A DNA stretch of 57,361 bases from assembly GCA_024401355.1 (NCBI GenBank), contig JAKSLF010000017.1, positions 1-57,361 of the forward strand. The letters run 5' to 3'. The notes under the pieces were generated by a model. The model did not search any database, was not told where the DNA came from, and was given only the letters and a program-made list of their open reading frames with translations. Positions 17,191 through 25,982 of the stretch are shown here, piece after piece (position 1 is the first letter of the stretch; each line of letters opens with the position of its first letter). This DNA comes from Bacteroidales bacterium (GTDB lineage Bacteria; Bacteroidota; Bacteroidia; Bacteroidales; Marinilabiliaceae). The position numbers and the translations under genes are program-made.

Positions 17191-17255
17191 CTATTCGAAT
17201 AATAGTTCCGCTGAATTGCGTAATGCTATTGTTCCTTGCTTTATTTGATTACTAG

Positions 17256-18086
17256 ATGTCGAATTTTATACAACGTGCAATAACGGGCATTTTATTTGCC
17301 TTGGTGCTTGGTGCTGCTCTCATATTGAGTCCAGTGACATACGCCATGGTGATGGTGTGTATAGTAACGTTGGCATCGTATGAATTTTGCAAGATGGTTA
17401 GAAGCGATGAGGATCATATCCATCCACATCTGATGCTGGCAGTTTTGTCTAACGTGGTTGCTTTCACGTTGGGCTTTTTGCTGTATTATCAGGGAGTTGA
17501 TCCAAGATGCCTGCTTATACTGATTGTATTTGTCTGGTGCGTGTTTCTGGTCGAGTTGTTCTCGATACATCAGAGACCATCGTTGAATATTGGTCTGACA
17601 CTATTGTGCAACATATATATTGGACTTCCTTTCGCACTGATTAATCTTTTGGCGTTTAAGGACGGTGTGTATGACTGGCGTCCAATAGTTGCAATGTTCT
17701 TGCTTACGTGGGTTAATGACACTGGAGCTTATCTGTGTGGCATTACAATGGGTAAGCATAAGTTGTTTGAACGTGTGTCGCCAAAGAAGACCATTGAAGG
17801 TTTTATTGGCGGTGTGATTCTTACGTTGCTTGTGTCATATTTTATGCATGGCTTGTCGGGCCTTGATGGCCATAAGGAACTACCTATGTGGTTCTGCATC
17901 GCAAGTGGTCTCGTTATGGCGATATGTGGCACATGTGGCGATTTGATTGAGTCGAAGTTCAAGAGGGCAGTGAATATTAAAGATTCAGGTAAGCTTCTGC
18001 CAGGTCATGGTGGAATTCTTGACCGCTTCGATGCAATGATTTTTGCTGCACCAATTGTCAGTCTGCTATATTATTTCTTTATTTAG
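17256..18086 (+). CDS. cdsA: Phosphatidate cytidylyltransferase
   Basis: Integral membrane enzyme that makes CDP-diacylglycerol, the precursor of all phospholipids. The 276-residue chain is mostly hydrophobic helices, with the family signature near the C-terminus: KDSGKLLPGHGGILDRFD, which binds the nucleotide and metals. A second conserved piece, SPKKTIEGFIGG, is present near residue 178. psd follows 53 bases downstream, so CDP-diacylglycerol production and phosphatidylethanolamine synthesis are linked here. Confidence 0.94.
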   Translation: MSNFIQRAITGILFALVLGAALILSPVTYAMVMVCIVTLASYEFCKMVRSDEDHIHPHLMLAVLSNVVAFTLGFLLYYQGVDPRCLLILIVFVWCVFLVELFSIHQRPSLNIGLTLLCNIYIGLPFALINLLAFKDGVYDWRPIVAMFLLTWVNDTGAYLCGITMGKHKLFERVSPKKTIEGFIGGVILTLLVSYFMHGLSGLDGHKELPMWFCIASGLVMAICGTCGDLIESKFKRAVNIKDSGKLLPGHGGILDRFDAMIFAAPIVSLLYYFFI

Positions 18087-18139
18087 CGGTGCTGAAAGAA
18101 AATAGAAAAAGAATAGTTATTAAGATATAATAAATAGAA

Positions 18140-18793
18140 ATGACTTTACACAAGGAGGGTTATAAAACTGCAGTAATTGCAATAGTAGCATTTGTATTGA
18201 TTAATGTGTTAAGCTACAATCTTGTAGGTGGAACAGTTTCACATGTGTTGCTATTTGTAACTGGTATATCTGCATTTATGGCAATTAATTTCTTCAGAAG
18301 TCCGAAGCGTCATTTCGTTGTGCAGGATGGTGCGATAATAGCTCCTGCGGATGGAAAGGTTGTCGTGATTGAGGAGGTCTTTGAGCCAGAGGTGTTGAAG
18401 GAAAAGGCGCTGCAGGTTTCAATATTCATGTCGCCGCTGAATGTTCATATTAACTGGTATCCAGTGGGTGGTGCGATTTTGTTCAGCACACATCAGCATG
18501 GTAACCATAAGAGGGCTTATCTTCCAAAGTCGTCGACAGAGAATGAGAGAAGTTCGGTTCTGCTCGAGACAGCGAAAGGTGTGAAGGTTTTGGCGCGTCA
18601 GGTGGCGGGTGCCATGGCCCGACGAGTGGTGTGTTATGCGGAAGAGGGTGAGACGGTGAAGCAGTCGAGTGAGATGGGTTTCATAAAGTTTGGCTCGCGA
18701 GTGGATTTGTATCTTCCGATTGGAACGCAGATAGATGTTAAACTTGGCGACAAGACGACGGGTGGTCAGTCGATAATAGGCTGGCTGAAGTAG
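18140..18793 (+). CDS. psd: Phosphatidylserine decarboxylase proenzyme (short type)
   Basis: Converts phosphatidylserine to phosphatidylethanolamine. The 217-residue chain is the short archaeal/Bacteroidetes type, with two N-terminal membrane segments (about 10-50), a conserved FMSPLNVHINWYPVGG, and the self-cleavage site KFGS with Ser186, which becomes the pyruvoyl cofactor. A GAAA-loop terminator follows at 18832-18857. No pssA is visible next to it. Confidence 0.9.
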   Translation: MTLHKEGYKTAVIAIVAFVLINVLSYNLVGGTVSHVLLFVTGISAFMAINFFRSPKRHFVVQDGAIIAPADGKVVVIEEVFEPEVLKEKALQVSIFMSPLNVHINWYPVGGAILFSTHQHGNHKRAYLPKSSTENERSSVLLETAKGVKVLARQVAGAMARRVVCYAEEGETVKQSSEMGFIKFGSRVDLYLPIGTQIDVKLGDKTTGGQSIIGWLK

Positions 18794-18831
18794 GCTAAAG
18801 AAAGAAGACAATATAAAACGATATTCGACTG

Positions 18832-18860
18832 AAGCCTGCTTGAAAAAGTGGGCTTTTGGT
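18832..18860 (+). terminator. Terminator after psd
   Basis: A 10-bp stem closed by a GAAA tetraloop (18842-18845), arms 18832-18841 and 18846-18855 with G-U pairs, followed by TTTTGGTTTT. Confidence 0.6.
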
Positions 18861-18926
18861 TTTAATGGTGTATTTATTAACGATGCCCGGTGCATCAATT
18901 ATTAACTACTAAAAAGTAACGGTAAG

Positions 18927-20342
18927 TTGAAAACGAGGGGTACATATTTTGACTTGATAGACCAGACCTATTATTTTCCTCAGGATGGTTTTGACCTCGA
19001 GAATGGAAATTTGTTTTTCCATAATGTTTCGCTGAAGTTTATAATTGAGAAGTACGGTACGCCGCTGAAGATTACTTATCTGCCTAAGATAGGTGACCAG
19101 ATTAAGAGGATACGCAACTTGTTCAGCAAGGCGATAAAGACTCATGGCTACAAGGGTAATTACAAGTATTGCTACTGTACGAAAAGTTGTCACTTCTCGT
19201 TTGTAGTAAAGGAGACTTTGCAATATCAGGTGCAGCTGGAGACTTCATCGGCTTATGACCTCGACATTGTAAGGGAACTGTATGAAGAAGGTACGATATC
19301 GAAGGATATCATCATCATAAACAATGGCTCGAAGAGCGACCTTTATCTGCAAAAGATAAAGATGATTCAGGACCTTGGTTTCAAGAATGTCATCACTGTA
19401 CTGGATAGCAAGAGCGAGTTGCAGAGGCTGCTCGATGTGATGAAGACGGATGTGGTGAATGTCGGTATCAGAATGGCTATTGACGAGGAACCACAGTCGG
19501 CCTACTATACATCACGACTTGGCATTCGTCCATCAGAGATTTTGAAGTTCTACAATGAAGAGATTAAGGACAACCCTCGAGTGAATCTCGAGATGTTCCA
19601 TTTCTTTGTTGATTCGGGTATCAAGGATAACCTCTATTTCTGGGGTGTGTTCCAGAAGGCTTTGTCGGTATACGCTGAGTTGAAGAAGCAGTGCGAGTCT
19701 CTTCACATGATTGACCTTGGTGGCGGACTGCCAATTAGAAATAACCTTGGCTTCGAGTATGACTATAAGTACATCGTGAATGAGCTAGTCAGAGGCATCA
19801 AGGAGGTGTGTGTCAACGAGGAGATTGATGAGCCTGATATCCTGACTGAGTTCGGAAAGTATACTGTTGGTGAGTCGGGTGCCGTGATTTTTAAGGTTGC
19901 TGAGGCCAAGCAGCAGAATGATACTGAGCTGTGGTATATTATAGACAATAGTCTTATGACCACTATCCCTGATTCGTGGGGTATCTGTGAGAAGTTTATT
20001 CTTCTGCCTGTCAACAAGTGGGACAAGCCGTATACGAGGGTAAATATCGGTGGTGTGACTTGTGACCATGCTGACTACTATAATACTGAGGATTTGAACC
20101 AGCAGGTCTATCTGCCTAAGTTGTCGAAGGATGATGACGAACCTCTCTATATTGGTTTCTTCCATACTGGAGCTTATCAGGATTCGATAAGTGGCTATGG
20201 TGGTATCAAGCATTGCCTGATTCCTTCACCAAAGCATGTGGTGATAGACCGTGACGAGAATGGACAGATAATCGATTATTTGTTCAGTGAAGAGCAGAGT
20301 TCGGATGAGATGCTGAGAATCCTCGGCTACTGCAGACGATAA
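18927..20342 (+). CDS. PLP-dependent fold-III decarboxylase, probable biosynthetic arginine decarboxylase
   Basis: A 471-residue alanine-racemase-fold decarboxylase of the group usually annotated arginine decarboxylase (speA) in Bacteroidetes, the entry to polyamine synthesis through agmatine. Visible features are the probable PLP lysine Lys86 in YCYCTKSCHF, HFFVDSG for the barrel, the phosphate-binding DLGGGLPI, and the C-terminal CDHADYY that supplies the active-site Cys-Asp. The start is TTG at 18927; no ATG lies near the expected N-terminus and the sequence is family-like from the first residues. It sits alone between two terminators. Substrate specificity (arginine against diaminopimelate or ornithine) cannot be proven from motifs. 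Confidence 0.8.
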   Translation: MKTRGTYFDLIDQTYYFPQDGFDLENGNLFFHNVSLKFIIEKYGTPLKITYLPKIGDQIKRIRNLFSKAIKTHGYKGNYKYCYCTKSCHFSFVVKETLQYQVQLETSSAYDLDIVRELYEEGTISKDIIIINNGSKSDLYLQKIKMIQDLGFKNVITVLDSKSELQRLLDVMKTDVVNVGIRMAIDEEPQSAYYTSRLGIRPSEILKFYNEEIKDNPRVNLEMFHFFVDSGIKDNLYFWGVFQKALSVYAELKKQCESLHMIDLGGGLPIRNNLGFEYDYKYIVNELVRGIKEVCVNEEIDEPDILTEFGKYTVGESGAVIFKVAEAKQQNDTELWYIIDNSLMTTIPDSWGICEKFILLPVNKWDKPYTRVNIGGVTCDHADYYNTEDLNQQVYLPKLSKDDDEPLYIGFFHTGAYQDSISGYGGIKHCLIPSPKHVVIDRDENGQIIDYLFSEEQSSDEMLRILGYCRR

Positions 20343-20370
20343 CGATATTTTGACTTTATATATTTGACGG

Positions 20371-20406
20371 GAGACTGATTCGGTGTGAATCGGTCTCTTT
20401 TTTTTG
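20371..20406 (+). terminator. Terminator after the arginine decarboxylase-like gene
   Basis: An 11-bp stem, GAGACTGATTC (20371-20381) with GAATCGGTCTC (20387-20397, one G-U), loop GGTGT, then a run of nine T. Confidence 0.85.
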
Positions 20407-20468
20407 TGTATAGAGATAAGGTTTAATAGTGTTCTGCACGTTGTCTTGGGGTGCTCAACGAAAAAAAA

Positions 20469-20503
20469 TAGTCAAATAACTAATAAAAATAGTTGGATAA
20501 CTA
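20469..20503 (+). promoter_or_regulatory. Two operator dyads for the BlaI-type repressor
   Basis: TAGTCAAATAACTA (20469-20482) and TAGTTGGATAACTA (20490-20503) share the dyad TAGT-n6-ACTA and start exactly 21 bases apart, two helical turns. A third half-site, TAGTTACA, starts at 20511, again 21 bases on, over the -7 box. BlaI/MecI repressors bind short dyads in their own promoters; that these are the sites here is inference. Confidence 0.6.
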
Positions 20504-20522
20504 AAAAATATAGTTACATTTG
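20493..20522 (+). promoter_or_regulatory. Promoter of the blaI-like/M56 operon
   Basis: TTG at 20493-20495 lies inside the second dyad, and TACATTTG at 20515-20522 is the -7 box (19-base gap). Repressor bound at the dyads would block it. The leader is very short, about 14 bases. Confidence 0.6.
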
Positions 20523-20542
20523 CAACATCAATATTTGTAGTT

Positions 20543-20902
20543 ATGGAAAAGATTACGAAAAAAGAGGAAGAACTGATGGAGTTTTTTTGGGATAAGGGTC
20601 CGCAATTTGTGCGTGATATCGTTGAGATGTATCCTGATCCGAAACCACATATTAACACGGTTTCGACGATGGTGAGGTCGCTCGAGTCTAAGGGATATGT
20701 AGGCCACAAACAATATGGCAATACGTTTCAGTACTTCGCTATTGTTGACCGTGAGAAGTTCAGTAGCATGACACTCAAGGGTGTTATAAGCAAATATTTC
20801 GGTAATTCGTTTAAGAGTGCAGTGTCAGCTCTGGTGAGCGATGAGGAATTGTCTGTCGACGACCTCAAGGAACTTCTCAAGCAGGTAGAACAACAAAAAT
20901 AA
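20543..20902 (+). CDS. BlaI/MecI-family winged-helix repressor
   Basis: A 119-residue protein of the penicillinase-repressor family: an N-terminal winged helix (ITKKEEELMEFFWDKGPQFV, then HINTVSTMVRSLESKGYVGH as recognition helix and wing) and a C-terminal dimerisation helix region. In the known systems the partner membrane peptidase triggers cleavage of the repressor. Here the partner is encoded 21 bases downstream. The FGNSFKSAVSALV segment is where MecI-type proteins are cut (Asn-Phe in MecI), but no such bond can be assigned with certainty. No beta-lactamase gene is in the window, so the target is not obviously antibiotic resistance. Confidence 0.88.
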   Translation: MEKITKKEEELMEFFWDKGPQFVRDIVEMYPDPKPHINTVSTMVRSLESKGYVGHKQYGNTFQYFAIVDREKFSSMTLKGVISKYFGNSFKSAVSALVSDEELSVDDLKELLKQVEQQK

Positions 20903-20923
20903 TCAACCACAAAATGAGAAGCT

Positions 20924-22306
20924 ATGGAAATACTACTTTATAATGTCAAGGTGTCGATTTGTCTGATAGCATTCTATTTGCTCTATAGACTGTTGTTGAG
21001 CCACGAGACTTTCGTCAGAATGAATCGCATTGTGCTTCTTGCCATGGTGGGGCTCTCGTTTGTGTTGCCACGATGCGGTATAACATGGCAGACTGTGTCT
21101 GAGAATGCCGTGAGTGGTATGTCGATATCGATGATGCTTGACGAGATAAGTGTTGCAGCCAATGCTGCGCCTATGATGGCATCTGGTGTTGGTGTTATGA
21201 ACTGGCAGGCATGGTGTGTAATTGCCTATTGGCTTGGAGTAATGTTTTTTGCCTTTAGACTGGTACTGACAGTGGTTCATATTGTTATGATGACTCATAG
21301 GGGTGAAAGAAAAACTCTCGATGGAGGTGTGAAGCTTGTTTTGCACGAGACGGGTATGGCACCTTTTTCATGGATGGGGCATGTATGGATGAGCAGAAGT
21401 GACTATGAGGAGAACGGACACGAAATATTGACACATGAGATTGCGCATATTCGCTATGGTCACTCAGTTGACCTTATGATTATGGATGTAATATGCAGCC
21501 TGTTATGGTTTAATCCTGCAATGTGGCTCATGAGAATGGAATTGTGTGCCGTTCACGAATATGAGGCTGATAAGGCCGTTTTGGATTCAGGAATTAATGC
21601 AAGGCAATATCAGATATTGTTAATAAAGAAAGCTGCTGGCTCGAAGTGGAGTTCGGTCGCCAACAGCTTCAATCACAGTAAACTTAAAAGCAGAATAGCT
21701 ATGATGCTACGAAAGGAATCATCGGCATGGGCAAGAGCCAAGGTGCTCTGTGCCTTGCCAATCATCGGTGGAGCGATGATAGCATTTGCAAATGTCGCTT
21801 GTAGCGAGAGCGAAGATAATGAAAATGTTCCGAATGGCATTATTGCCGTCGGAGATTTTATCACTGAGGATAATATGAAACGAGGCGATGTCGTAAAGGC
21901 TGAGTACATCGAGGATGTCAATGGTGCAGAAAGTGTGAAGTATTATCTGAAGAGTGGTGAGGAGTTCGTCATTTCCTATGATGACAGCAAGGAGACTTTT
22001 ATGATTGTCGAAGATATGCCAGAATTTCCTGGTGGTATGGATGAACTAGGCAAGTTTATTGCAGAAAACGTGAGATACCCGAAAGAGGCCATGGAGAAGA
22101 ATATTAGTGGTCGTGTGTTTGTCCATTTCGTGGTGGATGAAAACGGCAACGTTGTGGAGGTTCGTCCAGCACGTGACACCGACCCTATACTCAATGCTGA
22201 AGCTATACGTATAGTAAGCATGATGCCACAATGGAAACCAGGTCTCCAACGTGGAAAGGCTGTACGTGTGTCTTATACCGTGCCTATTAATTTTGTATTG
22301 GAGTAA
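20924..22306 (+). CDS. M56 (BlaR1/MecR1-type) membrane metallopeptidase fused to a TonB C-terminal domain
   Basis: A 460-residue protein with membrane segments at about 8-24, 34-50, 96-122 and 187-205, and the zinc site HEIAH (171-175) with a second HEYEAD (211-216) typical of M56 peptidases. A further hydrophobic segment (about 270-290) crosses the membrane to an exported tail. The last 90 residues form a TonB C-terminal domain (MPEFPGGMDELGKFIAENVRYP at 20 or fewer conserved positions, then GRVFVHFVVDENGNV and WKPGLQRGKAV). Inference: it senses something through the periplasmic TonB-like domain and inactivates the BlaI-type repressor. No penicillin-binding sensor domain is present, unlike BlaR1. 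Confidence 0.88.
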   Translation: MEILLYNVKVSICLIAFYLLYRLLLSHETFVRMNRIVLLAMVGLSFVLPRCGITWQTVSENAVSGMSISMMLDEISVAANAAPMMASGVGVMNWQAWCVIAYWLGVMFFAFRLVLTVVHIVMMTHRGERKTLDGGVKLVLHETGMAPFSWMGHVWMSRSDYEENGHEILTHEIAHIRYGHSVDLMIMDVICSLLWFNPAMWLMRMELCAVHEYEADKAVLDSGINARQYQILLIKKAAGSKWSSVANSFNHSKLKSRIAMMLRKESSAWARAKVLCALPIIGGAMIAFANVACSESEDNENVPNGIIAVGDFITEDNMKRGDVVKAEYIEDVNGAESVKYYLKSGEEFVISYDDSKETFMIVEDMPEFPGGMDELGKFIAENVRYPKEAMEKNISGRVFVHFVVDENGNVVEVRPARDTDPILNAEAIRIVSMMPQWKPGLQRGKAVRVSYTVPINFVLE

Positions 22307-22361
22307 GTAGGTATTGCCTTGCATTATTCTTTTTGAAAGACAAACTTTAAAACCTGTCGTT

Positions 22362-23492
22362 ATGAAGAAAATATTGACGCTGTTGTTTATGACAACAACG
22401 ATTGTTACGGCTATGTCTCAAAGCAGAGAGGTACTTCTGGTGGAAAAGATTGACAAAGACTCGACAGACTGGCAGTCGATGGTGGAGTTGGCGCATTATT
22501 ATAAGGAACGTTCAAATAGTATGAGAGCGTTGAAGTGGACAGAGATGGCGTATACAGTGCATGGTAGTGACACACTGAAAAGAGAATTGGCAACGTGCTA
22601 TTACCAGAGGGCCGACTATGAAAAGTGTATTGAGTTATGCAATGAATTAATGACACCACACGAGGGAGCAGAATCGCCAGATTCGTCAGAGGTTTACTTG
22701 GTGGCTAGATGCTATGAGAAGATGGAGATGCCAGAATTGGCGATGGAATACATGCTAAAGGAGGCCGATAGAAACATAGAGAATCAAAGTAATCTGGTGT
22801 CTTTGACGAAGGTGTTGATAGATAGTAGAATGGCTAAGGTAGCTGTACAGTATCTAGAGAAGTATTGTGAGGCTGACAGTATGAATGTAGCTGTGAATAC
22901 AGTGAAGGCTCAAGCATATTATAATGCTGGATATCCAAGGAAAGCAATAGCAGAGTATAATAAGCTGATGCATGTGTATGGTGATAGACGTCCGTCGACT
23001 CTATATTATCTGGCAATGTCGTATTTGCAGGTTAAGGACAAGGATGCTGCTCTCATGTATCTTGAGATGTGCAACGAAAAATACAAAGGGACAAATGGAC
23101 TGGCGTTGGCTATGCTTGGAATGGTTGAGCTGGATTATGACACACTGGCGGTGAAGGGCGAGAAGGACATATATGATGCGATAGAGATGATGCAACCTGA
23201 TCCGAATCTGATGTTCCGTTTATACTTCAGTCTTGGCGATTATCATGCACAGAAAGATGCAAAGAGTGCGATACCATATTTCGAAAAGGCGGACAAGTTC
23301 AAGCCCGGAGATGCGAATCTATGTTATCAGTTAGGGTATTGCTACTATATGGTAGGAGATACGGATAATGAATATAATTACTGGAGCAGGTACTTGCAAC
23401 TGATAAATGAAGAGGAGGATAGTTTCGTGACACAAGGCGTGAGAAAGAGAGTGACCAAGATTAAAGAAGAGAGATTCATGAAAGGAAATTGA
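22362..23492 (+). CDS. Secreted tetratricopeptide-repeat protein
   Basis: A 376-residue protein with a signal peptide (MKKILTLLFMTTTIVTAMSQS) and TPR-like helical repeats across the rest, for example LATCYYQRADYEKCIELCNE, LVARCYEKMEMPELAMEYML and PSTLYYLAMSYLQVKDKDAA. ATG 22362 is chosen over 22314 because it gives a clean signal peptide. It lies 55 bases after the M56 gene on the same strand, so it may be part of the same regulated unit. Such proteins act as periplasmic or outer-membrane scaffolds; the partner is unknown. Confidence 0.82.
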   Translation: MKKILTLLFMTTTIVTAMSQSREVLLVEKIDKDSTDWQSMVELAHYYKERSNSMRALKWTEMAYTVHGSDTLKRELATCYYQRADYEKCIELCNELMTPHEGAESPDSSEVYLVARCYEKMEMPELAMEYMLKEADRNIENQSNLVSLTKVLIDSRMAKVAVQYLEKYCEADSMNVAVNTVKAQAYYNAGYPRKAIAEYNKLMHVYGDRRPSTLYYLAMSYLQVKDKDAALMYLEMCNEKYKGTNGLALAMLGMVELDYDTLAVKGEKDIYDAIEMMQPDPNLMFRLYFSLGDYHAQKDAKSAIPYFEKADKFKPGDANLCYQLGYCYYMVGDTDNEYNYWSRYLQLINEEEDSFVTQGVRKRVTKIKEERFMKGN

Positions 23493-23543
23493 CTTTTAGT
23501 TTTTTGGATATAGTTTTTAAGTCGCTTAGTTTGTTTTTTTACG

Positions 23544-23573
23544 TTTGCAATTGGGGGAAAATGTATATCTTTG
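23544..23573 (+). promoter_or_regulatory. Promoter of the kinase-thyA-folA unit
   Basis: TTTG at 23544-23547 and TATCTTTG at 23566-23573, 18 bases apart; the start codon follows 23 bases later. Confidence 0.6.
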
Positions 23574-23596
23574 CGAATAATAAGAAGCAAACGTAG

Positions 23597-24526
23597 ATGG
23601 AACAGCTCACAGGCAAAAAAGGCAGTTATGTGCTTAACGGTCGTCAGGGCGGGAAGGGCAAGTTTGGAGGCATCTGGACTGGCACTACCGATGATGGCCG
23701 TGTGTCAGTTTCGGTGAAGCGCATTGAAAAATATGGACAAGCATTGCCAGGACTGATGGAGAAGCTTATGGGTGTGGAACATGAGAATGTAGCGAAGACG
23801 CTGGATACGTGGGTCGGCGAAGATGGCTGCCTGTATGTAGTTAGGGAATATGTCAAGGGTACGGATTTGAAGACAATATTCACTACCAAAGCGATGTACA
23901 GGAAGATGGATGAGATGAAGTTCGTTGAGGCAGGGAAGTCGGTCTTGCGAGCCTTGGATGCGGTGCATGGTGCTGGTGTGATTCATAGAGATGTAAAGCC
24001 ATCAAACATCATCGTACCTCATGTCGACGGCGATGACCCTACTGAGCAGGATTTCAGCAAAGTGATTCTGATAGACTTTGAGCAGTGTTCTGCCTACCCT
24101 GATGAGAGTGACGTGAGGTCGTCATTTGCCCTTGTTTTTTCTCCACCAGAGATGCTTTTGAAGAGAAACAGGTTAGTATGTCCGGCATCGGACCTTTTTG
24201 CCTTGAGCATAAGTCTGTTTCAGTTAATAATGGGCAAAGCTCCTTATACTGATTGTAATCCGGAGATACTTGTGAACCTGCAATTGACATATCCGATGAA
24301 GCAACCAGCCAGAATGGATGACCAGCTGTTTGCTGTGTTGTCAAAGGCAGCATATAAGGCGACGTTTCCGAAGCCACCAAGACAATTGTCGCCGGATGTG
24401 GTGGAAAAGATTTTGAAGGAAGGTATTGCAGGACGATATCAGTCGGCGAGTGAAATGCTTGTTGATTTGGAGAAGGTCGAAAAGACTTTCAAGCCGGTAA
24501 GTTGGCTGAATAAACTATTTGAGTAA
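23597..24526 (+). CDS. Eukaryotic-like Ser/Thr protein kinase
   Basis: A 309-residue soluble kinase without a membrane segment or sensor domain. Visible motifs are a glycine-rich loop (NGRQGGKGKFGGIWTG, 14-29), the ATP lysine Lys41 in SVSVKRI, HRDVKPSN with catalytic Asp132 and Asn137, the metal-binding motif as DFE (160-162) rather than DFG, and SPPEMLL in place of APE. The residues needed for catalysis are kept, so it may be active; the Gly to Glu change in DFG is notable. It lies 23 bases upstream of thyA, with its own promoter, so kinase and folate/dTMP genes are probably co-transcribed. Confidence 0.88.
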   Translation: MEQLTGKKGSYVLNGRQGGKGKFGGIWTGTTDDGRVSVSVKRIEKYGQALPGLMEKLMGVEHENVAKTLDTWVGEDGCLYVVREYVKGTDLKTIFTTKAMYRKMDEMKFVEAGKSVLRALDAVHGAGVIHRDVKPSNIIVPHVDGDDPTEQDFSKVILIDFEQCSAYPDESDVRSSFALVFSPPEMLLKRNRLVCPASDLFALSISLFQLIMGKAPYTDCNPEILVNLQLTYPMKQPARMDDQLFAVLSKAAYKATFPKPPRQLSPDVVEKILKEGIAGRYQSASEMLVDLEKVEKTFKPVSWLNKLFE

Positions 24527-24549
24527 TATGTAATCGAAAAATATAAAAG

Positions 24550-25344
24550 ATGAAGCAGTATATAGACCTAATAAATAGAGTTCTGGACGAAGGTGTTTGG
24601 CGTGAAGACAGAACGGGCACTGGAACAGTAGGAGTGTTTGGACATCAAATGAGATTTGACCTTCAGAAAGGTTTCCCTTTGCTGACAACAAAGAAGTTGC
24701 ATTTGAAGTCGATAATCTATGAACTGTTATGGTTTATCAAGGGAGATACAAATGTTAGGTATCTGCAGGAGAATGGTGTGAGAATATGGAACGAATGGGC
24801 AGATGAAAATGGCGATTTGGGTCCGGTCTATGGACATCAGTGGAGGTCGTGGCCAGCATACGATGGTACGACTATCGACCAGCTCGGAATGGTGATAGAT
24901 CAGATAAAGACAAATCCAAATTCGCGACGACTGCTTGTCAGTGCATGGAATGTCGCTGAGGTGAATAGTATGGCTTTGCCACCATGCCACACGATGTTTC
25001 AGTTCTATGTGGCCAATGGGAAGTTAAGTTGCATGCTCTATCAGAGGTCTGCAGACATTTTCCTCGGTGTGCCTTTCAACATCGCATCGTATGCGTTGCT
25101 GACAATGATGATTGCACAGGTGTGTGGACTTGAGCCTGGTGAGTTTATTCATACTTTGGGCGACGCACATATATATAAGAATCATATAGACCAGGTTAAG
25201 GAGCAGATTACTCGCGAACCTTATCCATTGCCAAAAATGAAGATAAACAAGGATGTAAAAGATATCAATGACTTCAAATATGAGGACTTCGAGCTTGTAG
25301 ACTATCAGGCTCATCCGCATATCAAAGGAGTAGTTGCGGTTTAA
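24550..25344 (+). CDS. thyA: Thymidylate synthase
   Basis: Makes dTMP from dUMP with methylene-tetrahydrofolate. The 264-residue length is the same as E. coli ThyA, and the nucleophile is Cys146 in [13 protein letters not shown]. Other motifs: [40 protein letters not shown], and [18 protein letters not shown] for dUMP binding. The reaction yields dihydrofolate, which the next gene (14 bases downstream) recycles. Confidence 0.97.
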   Translation: MKQYIDLINRVLDEGVWREDRTGTGTVGVFGHQMRFDLQKGFPLLTTKKLHLKSIIYELLWFIKGDTNVRYLQENGVRIWNEWADENGDLGPVYGHQWRSWPAYDGTTIDQLGMVIDQIKTNPNSRRLLVSAWNVAEVNSMALPPCHTMFQFYVANGKLSCMLYQRSADIFLGVPFNIASYALLTMMIAQVCGLEPGEFIHTLGDAHIYKNHIDQVKEQITREPYPLPKMKINKDVKDINDFKYEDFELVDYQAHPHIKGVVAV

Positions 25345-25358
25345 GTTATAGGTTTAGG

Positions 25359-25856
25359 ATGGGAAAGATAGCGATGATAGTAGCTGTTGACAGGAACAAC
25401 GGCATAGGACGTGGCGGTGACCAGTTGGTATATATTTCTGAGGACTTGAAGCATTTCAAGGCGACTACGACTGGCCATACTGTGATAATGGGTAGAAAGA
25501 CAAGTAATGCATTGCCCAAGGGAGTGTTGCCTAAGAGGAGAAACATTATAGTGACTCGTTCGGCAGAGTGGCATATCGAGGGAGGAGAAGTGGCACATTC
25601 GGTAGAGGAGGTTATGGATATGCTTGGTGATGATGAAGAGGCATACGTAATGGGAGGTGGTGAGATTTACAAGCAGTTTATGCCTATGGCGGAGAAGCTT
25701 GTTGTTACAGAGATTGATGCGGAATATGAAGGTGTGGATACATATTTTCCTGAGATAAATGGTGAAGAATGGAAAAGAGAAATGGTGTCGGAATGGATGG
25801 ACGATGAAAAGAATGGAGTGAGGTTTAGGTATGTGGAATATAAAAGAAACTTGTAA
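25359..25856 (+). CDS. folA: Dihydrofolate reductase
   Basis: Reduces dihydrofolate to tetrahydrofolate, closing the cycle with ThyA. The 165-residue chain shows AMIVAVDRNNGIGRGGDQL, SEDLKHFK with the active-site acid, HTVIMGRKTSNALPKG for NADPH binding, RRNIIVTR, and VMGGGEIYKQF. This is the usual small chromosomal type. A bidirectional terminator (25913-25945) ends the unit. Confidence 0.95.
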   Translation: MGKIAMIVAVDRNNGIGRGGDQLVYISEDLKHFKATTTGHTVIMGRKTSNALPKGVLPKRRNIIVTRSAEWHIEGGEVAHSVEEVMDMLGDDEEAYVMGGGEIYKQFMPMAEKLVVTEIDAEYEGVDTYFPEINGEEWKREMVSEWMDDEKNGVRFRYVEYKRNL

Positions 25857-25912
25857 AAAGGGTTACAATAAGTTCAAGCGAAACAAGATGTTTGCTTTTT
25901 GATTAAAATAAG

Positions 25913-25946
25913 ACTCCACCACTGGATATCCAATGGTGGAGTTTTA
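25913..25946. terminator. Bidirectional terminator between folA and the convergent lipoprotein gene
   Basis: ACTCCACCA (25913-25921) pairs with TGGTGGAGT (25934-25942), with an inner TGG/CCA pair and an ATAT loop. TTTT follows on the plus strand and a T-rich stretch (complement of AAAATAAG) on the minus strand. Confidence 0.75.
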
Positions 25947-25982
25947 TTCGTTTGTTGTGTGTGTTAAATAAGGTCCTTTGGA

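Noticed and set aside
20404-20595. 63-codon frame between the arginine-decarboxylase terminator and the repressor
   Set aside because: It runs through the operator and promoter and has no plausible protein features.
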